From DASQBT01 sp049578545 (GTDB lineage Bacteria > Pseudomonadota > Gammaproteobacteria > Burkholderiales > Thiobacillaceae): a stretch of 47,807 nt of DNA. The position numbers were made by a program, and so were the translations under genes. This document shows, piece after piece, positions 13,895 to 21,618 of the stretch; the stretch's first letter is position 1; every line of letters starts with the position of its first letter. The stretch covers positions 1-47,807 of the forward strand of contig JBAUMF010000038.1 in NCBI GenBank assembly GCA_049578545.1. The letters are read 5' to 3'. The notes below the pieces were generated by a model. It was not told where the DNA came from. It did not search any database and worked only from the letters and a program-made list of their open reading frames with translations.

Positions 13895-16687
13895 TTACTT
13901 GAAGTCGTATCGGACTGATACAGAAACCAGAACGGTGTCCGGATTCTGATTTGCGGTGCCCAGCGAAAGTACCGTGGGCAGGTAACTGACACTCGCAGTT
14001 TTTGCCCAATCGGACTCCTGGTATTTCTCGTACCAGAGTGCAGTGCGTAACGAGAGATTTTCCTTCAATTTGTAGTTGCCATGCACCCCGAAGGAAGTGA
14101 GGGTGGAACTCAGATCCGGCAGGTCGGTGGCACCGGCATAATGGATGGTTCCGGTGAACTTTGAATAGGCCACATCCGCACCCACGTCAAGCTTCTTGGG
14201 AATGGCTTTCCAGTTCGCGTTCAGCCCGACCGTCTGGGTCAGGTTGCTGTCCGATTCCATCCAGATGGTACTTACCGGTGGCAGGGGAATCCATTCATTA
14301 CCCGTCTGGTCGGAGCTCAGCTTTTCATACGTGTAGTAGGCAGAAGCCGAGAGCCGCTCGTTGAAAACATAGGTGACATTCGGGGTGACGGTCAAGCCCG
14401 TGGCCTGGGTGAGGCCCAGAACCATGTTGTGATAGTCGTCCTTGTAGTAATCGAGGCCCAGCCCCAGCGACAGGTTTTGCCTAGGCGTTAACGCCACTTC
14501 CAGCCCGAGCTTGTTGCGGGTGCGATCAGCCAGTTCGAAAGCCTGCATCAAGGGATTCACCGAGTTGGGGAATACCGGATTCTCAAGCAAGGGGTTCTGG
14601 CTCGCCAATGGAACATAGGCAGAAGCGTCGCGAGTCGAATAGGAATATTTCAAGGAACCCTCGACCGTCTCCAGCGGATGCAGCTTGACCTTCGCCCACA
14701 CTGTCTTGTCCTTGGTCTCTGCGACCTGCTGATAGGTGCGATTCATCTGGTCATAATCGAAGCCGCCGGAAAGATCGATGTCCTTTGGCATCAGGTAGCC
14801 GATCTTCGTGCGCAGCAGTTGTTGTCTAAAGCTGTAGGGCCGGTTTTGCCGAATGACTGGAGATCCCGTGTTGGGATCAATCGCCAAAGCTGTATCCGTA
14901 ATCACGTAGTTGTAAGTGTTCACGGGCGTTTTGTTGTCGCGATTGCTGTAGGTGTAGCTCGCATCCCAACGCAGACGGGGAAGAGGCCTCGAGTTGATAT
15001 CGAGTTTGGCCAGTGTCGTGTCCACCAAGCCATCCAGGCTGGATGCCGGCAATGCCGGGGTTACGATGGATGAATTGATGGTATAGGGCTGAAAGCCCTG
15101 ATTCTGCGTCAGGCGCCCGAAGGCGAGCTGGGCACCGAGCCGGGTGTAATCCGTTAACTGGTAACCCAGATGACCGCTGACCTGGTGGGACTGGTTATCC
15201 GGAGCTTCCGCAATGCGTCCGCTGTCCACTCCGGACGGCAGGGAAAAAGGGTTGCTCCAGGTAATCGCGTCCTGGTCGTTTCTGAACAGTGAACCGGCAT
15301 AGGCGAGGCTATACTGCAAACGGCTGCCCCTATAGCCCAAAGTCAGACCGAAATCATCGGTCTTGTAATTGAAAGGCACGGGCAAAATGGATGTTGAAGA
15401 AAAACCGAAGGTGGCGCCCACATCCTTGGTGCCGTCCTTTTTTTCCTGGCGAAAGAAACCGGTAATCTCCCACTCCTTGCCGGGGACCATCGAGAATTTC
15501 ACTCCCAGGCGATCCCGCTCGGTTTTGAGGGGCGTAGAGTTCAGGTCGGTGCCCAGACTGGGCATGGCACTGGTCGTCAAACCGGGCACCCACCCGGCTG
15601 GCAGTCCAAGCTGGCCGCCGCCCTGATCGATGAATGGGCTGCGTGCATCCTGTGCGCGGAAATTGGGGATCTGGTCATATTCGACGGCAATGCCGTATTT
15701 GCCCTGGTTGCCGCCATCGACGGTCACATCGCGTGAGGCAAGGCCCAGGTCGGTGGCCTTGCCATCCAGATAGATGCCATCCCCGCCGCGATAACGCACT
15801 GCGCCGCCAGCATTGACCAGGCCGCCGCTTTTCTCCAGCCCGGTGTAGCGGCCAAAGTGATAGGAATCGTTCGAAAGGTAGTCGACGCCACCTTCCGCCC
15901 AGCCAGACCAGCCGCTGTAGTCGGGGCAGTCCTCGCAGGCCTTTGTGACCGGGCGCTTGGCCTCCTCCTTCTTGGCAGGGGTAGGCGCTTTGGTCCCGCC
16001 CTGTGCAACGCCAGGCGCGGCAGCAGGCTTGGCTGCGGCCTCTTCCTTCTTGGCAGCAGAGGGCGCTTTGGTCGCCTCCAGTGCAACGACGGGGGCAACG
16101 GCAGGCGTGGCTGCGGCCTCCGCCTTCATCGCAGTGGCAGGCGGGGGCGCCTCCGCTTTGGCAGGGGGTTCGCTGGGGGCGGCACTCGGCGACTTGTTGC
16201 CATGGCACTTGTTGCAATTGCCTTTTGCGGCAAAGGCCTTGGCCCCATTATGGCAGGCGAAGCAGTATTGTTTGCCGGCGAGATGGTCGGCAAATGCAAT
16301 CTTTGCGTCCCCCTTCTCCTTCTTGAAGATGCCGGTATGGCAGTCCTTGCATGTGAGGCCGTGATCAGCATGGATCTGGCCGGAAAAGATCACAGGCTTG
16401 GGACCGCCATCGAAAATGAGCTCCATGCCTGGCGGCACCGCCAGAGTTTGAGCGGAAAACACCATCGCCCACAGTGCGGCAAAAACGAGGATGAAGGCGT
16501 AGCCGGTCCCCTTTCTCCCCACCTTGCCGCTTGCCTCGGCCTCGCCGGCCTTCTTTGCGGCAACGGCCGCACTCATGTTTGAAGCAAAAGGTTGCACCAG
16601 ACCCACCAAGGGCAACGCACCGCGCACGGAGGATTTGTCAGCGGACATACTGGGGTTCCTCGATCTCTTGCGGGAAGGGTTCGTCAT
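13895..16687 (-). CDS. MtrB/PioB-type outer-membrane barrel fused to an N-terminal triheme cytochrome c7 domain
   Basis: A 930-residue protein. The order is an N-terminal extension, a signal-peptide core (about 62-83, cleavage near TLA/VPPG), a cytochrome c7-like domain with three CxxCH motifs (CKDCH 113-117, CFACH 142-146, CNKCH 158-162), an Ala/Lys/Pro linker with 26-residue repeats (163-250), then CEDC (251-254) followed by DYSGWSGWAEGGVDYLSND, which matches the start of MtrB-family barrels with their N-terminal CxxC. About 680 residues of alternating beta-strands end in RYDFK, a normal outer-membrane C-terminus. MtrB-type porins normally lack hemes and sheath an MtrA-type decaheme protein; the upstream gene encodes that partner 25 nt away. 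The start is uncertain: ATGs at 16687 and 16648 both have AGGA 8 nt upstream. The fusion is clear in the sequence; electron transfer across the outer membrane is inferred from the family. Confidence 0.9.
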   Translation of the reverse strand: MTNPSRKRSRNPSMSADKSSVRGALPLVGLVQPFASNMSAAVAAKKAGEAEASGKVGRKGTGYAFILVFAALWAMVFSAQTLAVPPGMELIFDGGPKPVIFSGQIHADHGLTCKDCHTGIFKKEKGDAKIAFADHLAGKQYCFACHNGAKAFAAKGNCNKCHGNKSPSAAPSEPPAKAEAPPPATAMKAEAAATPAVAPVVALEATKAPSAAKKEEAAAKPAAAPGVAQGGTKAPTPAKKEEAKRPVTKACEDCPDYSGWSGWAEGGVDYLSNDSYHFGRYTGLEKSGGLVNAGGAVRYRGGDGIYLDGKATDLGLASRDVTVDGGNQGKYGIAVEYDQIPNFRAQDARSPFIDQGGGQLGLPAGWVPGLTTSAMPSLGTDLNSTPLKTERDRLGVKFSMVPGKEWEITGFFRQEKKDGTKDVGATFGFSSTSILPVPFNYKTDDFGLTLGYRGSRLQYSLAYAGSLFRNDQDAITWSNPFSLPSGVDSGRIAEAPDNQSHQVSGHLGYQLTDYTRLGAQLAFGRLTQNQGFQPYTINSSIVTPALPASSLDGLVDTTLAKLDINSRPLPRLRWDASYTYSNRDNKTPVNTYNYVITDTALAIDPNTGSPVIRQNRPYSFRQQLLRTKIGYLMPKDIDLSGGFDYDQMNRTYQQVAETKDKTVWAKVKLHPLETVEGSLKYSYSTRDASAYVPLASQNPLLENPVFPNSVNPLMQAFELADRTRNKLGLEVALTPRQNLSLGLGLDYYKDDYHNMVLGLTQATGLTVTPNVTYVFNERLSASAYYTYEKLSSDQTGNEWIPLPPVSTIWMESDSNLTQTVGLNANWKAIPKKLDVGADVAYSKFTGTIHYAGATDLPDLSSTLTSFGVHGNYKLKENLSLRTALWYEKYQESDWAKTASVSYLPTVLSLGTANQNPDTVLVSVSVRYDFK
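15971..16130 (-). repeat. 78-bp (26-residue) imperfect repeats encoding the porin linker
   Basis: Two clear copies start near 15971 and 16049, period 78 bp, encoding TKAPSAAKKEEA... and TKAPTPAKKEEA... units. A more degenerate third copy lies upstream in the coding direction (KAEAAATPAVAPVVALEATKAP). The repeats make a flexible Ala/Lys/Glu/Pro tether between the triheme domain and the barrel. Confidence 0.65.
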
Positions 16688-16712
16688 CGCATCTGTCCTG
16701 AGTGTCCATTCA

Positions 16713-18095
16713 TCAGCGCAACAAGGTCGAGCCGGACGGGTCGTTCGATCCGTGTATCGCAGAGTGGCAGTTCAGGCAACTCTTGACCTGCAGGAATGCA
16801 CTGCCGCCGATAAGTTTGCTGCCATCGTAGAGGCCGCCGGGATGGCCTGCCGGGTCGTGGCACTCCTGGCACAACTGCGGCACGCGCTTCTTCAGCAGCG
16901 CGGGCTGATTCGAACCGTGAGGGTCATGACAGATCGTGCAATCTTCAGCCACAGGCGCGTGTTCCCAAAGGACGGGGCCGCGTTTATCGGCGTGACAGGA
17001 CGTGCACTTCTCGCGCGAGAGCGCCTTCACCATCAAGCCACTGCCGTCTTCGCCATGGACATTGTGGCACTCGCTGCATGCCATCTGGCCTTCCCGCACC
17101 GGATGATGGGAAAGCTGGAAGAACTTGGCCTGCTTGCTCTTGTGGCAGGTGAAGCAGACGCTTGCCTGTTGTTCGCGATCGAGCACGGGATCATGTTCTA
17201 CATGGATCTTGTGGCACGAAGCACAGGCCAGATTGTTGAATTCATGGGTGCTCCCCTTCCACTCAATGCGCTGATGGGTCTGGTGGCAGGCCAGACATTT
17301 TTCGTTCTGGTCCTTGACCGGTGTCCACGCGTTCTTGCCAAAAGCAATAATGGTCCCGCCGCGCTTCTTCCTGGCCTTGACGTGCACTCCGCCCGCTCCG
17401 TGGCAGGCTTCGCACTGCTGGTTTGCGAACGGCGTCCTCGCGTCGGTGACCGCCGCATGTTTGGTCTTGAAAATTGGGTAAATCGCGGGTCGATAATCCT
17501 CATCGTGACAGCCCAGGCAAGTTCCTGCATTCTGGTATTTGGCCTTCGCCAGTTCCTCGACCCTCGCTTCCTTCTCTTCCAGTGTCACCGGGAGCGGAGC
17601 TTCTTCCTTCTTCTTCGGGGGTGGCGGTTTGGGGGCCTCCTGCGTAGCGACAGAAGCAGCCTTGGGCGCCTCTGCCTTCTGTTCTTCTGCGGCCTTGGGT
17701 GTTTCTCCCTTCATCCCCGGTTCACTGGCTACGGCATTTGGCGACTTGTTGCCATGGCACTTGTTGCAATTGCCTTTGGCGGCATAGGCCTTGGTGCCAT
17801 TGTGGCAGGTGAAGCAGTACTTCTTGCCGGCAAGGTGATCGGCAAAGGCAATCTTTGCGTTGCCTTTCTCCATCTTGAAGATGCCGGGATGGCAGTCCTT
17901 GCAAACGAGGCCATGATCAGCGTGGATCTGGCCGGAAAAGATGACGGGTTTGGGTCCACCATCGAAAATGAGTTCCATGCCTGGCGGCACCGCGAGGGCT
18001 GGAGTGGAACACACCATCGCCCACAGTGCAGCAACAAAAAGGATGAAAACGGAGTCAGCCCTCTTTGGTGTCTTCCTTGGTTCAAACATGCACAT
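16713..18095 (-). CDS. MtrA/DmsE-type decaheme cytochrome with an extra N-terminal triheme c7 domain (13 hemes)
   Basis: A 460-residue exported cytochrome with signal peptide VFILFVAALWAMVCSTPALA. A c7-like domain with three CxxCH motifs (65-69, 94-98, 110-114) is nearly identical to that of the adjacent porin; from VPPGMELIFDGGPKP to HADHGL the two agree except at the last variable positions. A Lys/Glu/Ala/Pro linker (115-170) leads to an MtrA/DmsE-type domain from about 171 with ten CxxCH motifs: CLGCH, CEACH, CLACH, CASCH, CFTCH, CSECH, CTSCH, CTICH, CQECH, CLNCH. MtrA proteins are about 330 residues, so the excess length is the c7 module and linker. Expected role: periplasmic and barrel-embedded wire inside the MtrB-type porin. 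The ATG at 18095 has AGGA 8 nt upstream. Confidence 0.92.
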   Translation of the reverse strand: MCMFEPRKTPKRADSVFILFVAALWAMVCSTPALAVPPGMELIFDGGPKPVIFSGQIHADHGLVCKDCHPGIFKMEKGNAKIAFADHLAGKKYCFTCHNGTKAYAAKGNCNKCHGNKSPNAVASEPGMKGETPKAAEEQKAEAPKAASVATQEAPKPPPPKKKEEAPLPVTLEEKEARVEELAKAKYQNAGTCLGCHDEDYRPAIYPIFKTKHAAVTDARTPFANQQCEACHGAGGVHVKARKKRGGTIIAFGKNAWTPVKDQNEKCLACHQTHQRIEWKGSTHEFNNLACASCHKIHVEHDPVLDREQQASVCFTCHKSKQAKFFQLSHHPVREGQMACSECHNVHGEDGSGLMVKALSREKCTSCHADKRGPVLWEHAPVAEDCTICHDPHGSNQPALLKKRVPQLCQECHDPAGHPGGLYDGSKLIGGSAFLQVKSCLNCHSAIHGSNDPSGSTLLR

Positions 18096-18579
18096 TGACC
18101 CGATCCTGTTTATTCTTGAGAGGTTTTCAGCAGCGCGTGGACTCTACTTGGCCGATATAGCCCGATGGAGGCAAGGCGGACGACCCATTGAAGAGTAACC
18201 CCCATTGTAAAGGCTGGCAACCACGCAAACCGCCAGCAGAGGCGATTCCCGCTGAGTTGTGGCAGCAGCGCATCATTCCATTTCAACAGAGAAGAATCCA
18301 AGTCCTCCATTCCCATGTCTGCGTCTGCATCTCCGACGCAGAACAGATGCGGCGAGCAAAAAAACAGGGCGTCGCCTTTCGCACACCATAGGCCATTTCC
18401 ATCGGAGAAATTATTTTCGTGGTTTACGTCTCTTCGCTTCATGCAGCCTGTGCCAGTTCATAACCCATGGGCCCATCCCGCGCCATACATGGACGAAGGA
18501 CCATGACGGCCCTCCCCATCACGCCGTTCCAAAGTCAACGACTCTCTTGCCGCTTTTGCAGCCTCGAATCACGCCCTGC
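18096..18579. other. 484-bp region without a convincing gene
   Basis: This separates the stop of the 850-residue decaheme gene from the MtrA-type gene, both on the minus strand. A minus-strand frame of 110 codons (18110-18442) has an atypical composition and no recognisable family. I see no clear T-tract terminator. The region probably holds the promoter for the MtrA-porin pair, but no convincing hexamers were found. Confidence 0.5.
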
Positions 18580-21132
18580 TCAATCCATGTTACCGCTGCC
18601 AGTGGCATGCACGACATCCACGCCCTTGATGGCCCCGGGCGCGTGGCAGCCGTCGCATTCCTCCAGCACCTGGTTGCCGAGGATGTCCTTCTGGGTCCAG
18701 CCGCCAGTCCAATCGACGTTCGCTGATCCACCGGCTGCCAGCATGCCGGCCACCGAGCCGCAGAGGGAGGTCGGTATGGAGCCGCATGTGATGCCGGAAT
18801 TGGGAGCAGTTGTCGTGCCAAACACCGCGTAACCTACCGCCACCATGTGGCTCATCGCCACCACGTCGTCGTGACAACCTGAGCAGCTCGACGCCTTGGG
18901 CGAAATCACGTTGTTGAACAACGGGTCGTTGAGGCTGTCGGCGGTCAGGATGCTGGTGTTGGTGTGAACATTGGTGCCAAGCACCCCGCCATCATGCTGG
19001 TAGGAATTATTAACGTGGCAGGCGTTGCAATCCGACAGGATGCCGGGGTATTTCACCACCACGGAGTAGTTGGTGCCAGTGTTGGGTGGCGCGGCCGTCA
19101 TGTCTCCATGAATGAAATCGTTTGCGCGCCCGCTCCAGGTCGTTTCGCCGCTGGCCCCGGCAGAATGGATGCCGTGGATCATGCGTTTGAACTGGAACGA
19201 CTCGTTGTACGCAACTCCGCTGGCATTGACCTCGCTGGACAGCCTGTTCGCGTCATGGCAGATCGGGCAAGCCGCGACGGAGTTGCGGGCACCGTTGTGG
19301 AAGGCATTGGCCACGGTATTGGAACCGGAGGCCGTGCCCAGCCTGCCGTGGCAGGCCTCGCACTGGGCATCGGAGACAACCACGCGCCGCACGGCGCCGG
19401 TGCCGTCGAGGGAGAAGTCGGAGAACTGGTTGCGCAGCGAGACGTTTACGTTGGCCGGGGGCGCGACGGGGGTGCGCGTGACCGGGTCCAGTTGCGCTTC
19501 GATCACCTGGCCGTAGCTCAGGGCCCGCGCGGTGCCGTGCGGCTGCGCGGCTCCTGTGTTGGGCAGGGCGGGCGTCGTCACGGTGTAATGATGGGTGCCG
19601 TCATCGGTGCCGGTGTACGCGTACACGTTGGTGGAACTACTGCTCGTGTAGTCGGCGATGGAAGCCGGCGCGCCCACCAGTGTCAGCGAGCCGATCACGA
19701 TCCGCACATTGCCGAACTTGTTCGAAGTGGTGCAGTTTCCTGAGCAGTCGGCCTTGAGGTCATAGGCCGCGTTATTGTTTGTCGGGTCCGTGATGGAGTA
19801 CGTAATCGTCACCGTGCGGGTGGTGCTGTCATAGCCAGGTGGCGCATCGAAATTGAACTGATACTTTGCGGCGTCGACCTGGATCTGGTTGAAGTGCACC
19901 TGGGCCGGGCCCAGGCTTGTGCCGTTGAGGTGGCAACCCTTGCACGCGCCGTCTGCAACATCATCGACCGACTGGGCCCCGAGGGGAAGCAGAGACAGTA
20001 GGCTTTGATGGGCGGGCTGGTTATACCACGCATTCGTCTTGTGGCAGGTCAGGCAGGCGCCCTTGCTGGCCTGTGTTTCCCAGTTGTTACCTTGGGGGGT
20101 CACCGGGGCCACGTTGGGGTCGCTGCTTGCAGTGCCGTTGTGGCACTTGGTGCAATTGCGCAAATCCTGTGGGAAGCCAAGGTTGGAATAGTCACTTTCA
20201 GCATTGTTGTAGCCCCAGATAACGTATTGATAGGCTGCCCCATCGGTTGAGGTGTTCAATAGCCGGCCCGCGTGGATCTTGTGGATCATGGTCTTGAAGT
20301 CAAGTACGTTACCGCTATTGGGATCGGTGGTGCCGGGGTTGTGGCAGAGCACGCACAACTGCGGGTCGATGCGGCCGGTTGAGCCATGGGCCGTAAGCTG
20401 GTCGTGGCACTTGTTGCAGGCAGCCCGGACCACCATCACGCGCGTTTTGCTGGGGTCGGTGACCGCTAGGGAATTGCCGTTGGAATCAATGGTGAAATCG
20501 AAGTAGGGATTGGCATGCACGCTGTTGCCGGCTGCGTTGGTGTAGTTCAGCACGATTGCGACACGGTGGGTCTTGCTGGGATCGTAGATGACGCCGTTGG
20601 TCTTGCTGGGGTCGGTGATGTCCGTGCCGAAGGTATAGGTGTAGTAGCCTGCAGTGTTATAGCTGAGGGAGCCGCCGGTGTCCGTGGTAGCCTGCGCGGC
20701 GCTCGCCAGCACCGCGGTGCCGCCTGGTCCCGAACCGACGTTGCTGGTGCCGCTTGTGGACTGGGTGCGATAGATGTAATTGACCCACTGGTCTGGATTG
20801 CCGCCGGTGCCAGGGACCAGCTTGGCGATGACAAAACTCACGTTGCTCAGGGTCAGGCCCTGCAACACGTGGCCATGATCGAACACGCTGAAATTCACCA
20901 CCGGCGGGCTATGGATGGTCACGGCCGCTATTCCCGCGTTCTGGACAGCGATGAAACCGGCGGTCTGGTTGATCGATGTGTCGTTGGCGGGCACCGCCGC
21001 TGCGGCCGATATGGCGCTGCTGTTGACGCCGGCTCCGCCACCACCGCCGCCGCCGCCACAACCGACAAGCGCCATAACCATGCAGGCGACCAAGGGGAAA
21101 TGCATGGATGAAAAATGCTTCAGCGCAGACAT
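18580..21132 (-). CDS. OmcA/MtrC-family decaheme c-type cytochrome lipoprotein (paralogue 1)
   Basis: An 850-residue outer-surface lipoprotein (lipobox LVGC, Cys25, then a Gly tract). It has ten CxxCH motifs in two pentaheme groups: CNKCH, CVLCH, CTKCH, CLTCH, CKGCH in the first half and CEACH, CPICH, CNACH, CSGCH, CDGCH in the second. Each group is preceded by beta-rich segments, as in the domain I/II and III/IV split of MtrC and OmcA. Characteristic stretches are NKCHDQLTAHG, FKTMIHKIHAGR, GFPQDLRNCTKCH and FKRMIHGIHSAG. It is the expected terminal reductase receiving electrons from the MtrA-porin unit encoded downstream. GAGGAG precedes the ATG. Confidence 0.93.
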   Translation of the reverse strand: MSALKHFSSMHFPLVACMVMALVGCGGGGGGGGAGVNSSAISAAAAVPANDTSINQTAGFIAVQNAGIAAVTIHSPPVVNFSVFDHGHVLQGLTLSNVSFVIAKLVPGTGGNPDQWVNYIYRTQSTSGTSNVGSGPGGTAVLASAAQATTDTGGSLSYNTAGYYTYTFGTDITDPSKTNGVIYDPSKTHRVAIVLNYTNAAGNSVHANPYFDFTIDSNGNSLAVTDPSKTRVMVVRAACNKCHDQLTAHGSTGRIDPQLCVLCHNPGTTDPNSGNVLDFKTMIHKIHAGRLLNTSTDGAAYQYVIWGYNNAESDYSNLGFPQDLRNCTKCHNGTASSDPNVAPVTPQGNNWETQASKGACLTCHKTNAWYNQPAHQSLLSLLPLGAQSVDDVADGACKGCHLNGTSLGPAQVHFNQIQVDAAKYQFNFDAPPGYDSTTRTVTITYSITDPTNNNAAYDLKADCSGNCTTSNKFGNVRIVIGSLTLVGAPASIADYTSSSSTNVYAYTGTDDGTHHYTVTTPALPNTGAAQPHGTARALSYGQVIEAQLDPVTRTPVAPPANVNVSLRNQFSDFSLDGTGAVRRVVVSDAQCEACHGRLGTASGSNTVANAFHNGARNSVAACPICHDANRLSSEVNASGVAYNESFQFKRMIHGIHSAGASGETTWSGRANDFIHGDMTAAPPNTGTNYSVVVKYPGILSDCNACHVNNSYQHDGGVLGTNVHTNTSILTADSLNDPLFNNVISPKASSCSGCHDDVVAMSHMVAVGYAVFGTTTAPNSGITCGSIPTSLCGSVAGMLAAGGSANVDWTGGWTQKDILGNQVLEECDGCHAPGAIKGVDVVHATGSGNMD

Positions 21133-21537
21133 TGGGACTCCTCTAGTTCTTCCGATGCGGACTTTGGTCGTCTATTTTAGGCCACTCAACGCTCAAGCGG
21201 GAGAGGCATTCGACGGTTTTCCTGAACTCTGTTGTGCTCAAGGCGGACCCCATTGCAACACCCGGGCATCCGCCTCTGGTCTGCTTGGTCGCAGGAAGCG
21301 AGCTTCCCTTGACTTGGCGAAGCAGTTATGAAGGGCTGCCTGTTCAAAGGCATCCTGGACCTCGCGGCGGAGACGAACTGCGCGCATGGCGCCAGTCCCC
21401 GTGAGCGACATTTTGTTGGGAGACGCCGGGCCTTCCCCCAATTCGCGCTTGCAGACAGGCAGCAGCAGCACCCTGCTGTGCCTCGGGTGACCTGTCCCGC
21501 GGCCTTGGGGGATCGAGACGGAACGGCTCGGCGGGAC
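21133..21537. other. Intergenic region between the two OmcA/MtrC genes
   Basis: About 400 bp of GC-rich sequence. Several short frames on both strands lack any recognisable family. On the minus strand, a TAAAAT hexamer (5/6 match to a -10) lies in the segment at about 21174-21179, roughly 45 nt before the 850-residue gene, but without a good -35. With the strong terminator at 21538-21570 this implies a separate promoter for paralogue 1. Confidence 0.4.
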
Positions 21538-21570
21538 AAAAAAAAAGGGAGGGCCACTTCTGGCCCTCCC
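21538..21570 (-). terminator. Strong rho-independent terminator after OmcA/MtrC paralogue 2
   Basis: On the minus strand, GGGAGGGCC and GGCCCTCCC form a perfect 9-bp GC-rich stem with a 6-nt loop, followed by nine T residues. It lies about 50 nt after the 1040-residue gene stop. Confidence 0.93.
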
Positions 21571-21618
21571 GCATTGCAGTCTTTTACCGGGGTCGGATCG
21601 GCCCCGGAGGGACTTGTA

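Noticed and set aside
16524..18098. Long plus-strand frame (524 codons) opposite the MtrA-type gene
   Set aside because: It is the antisense of heme-motif-rich coding sequence; high GC removes stop codons. The minus-strand product has ten plus three CxxCH motifs and is clearly the gene.
18110..18442. Minus-strand frame of 110 codons ahead of the MtrA-type gene
   Set aside because: Ribosome site is marginal, composition is unlike the neighbours and no family resemblance is seen; treated as non-coding.
21238..21471. Minus-strand frame of 77 codons between the two surface cytochrome genes
   Set aside because: No recognisable domain, several alternative overlapping frames in the same GC-rich stretch, and it sits where a promoter is expected.
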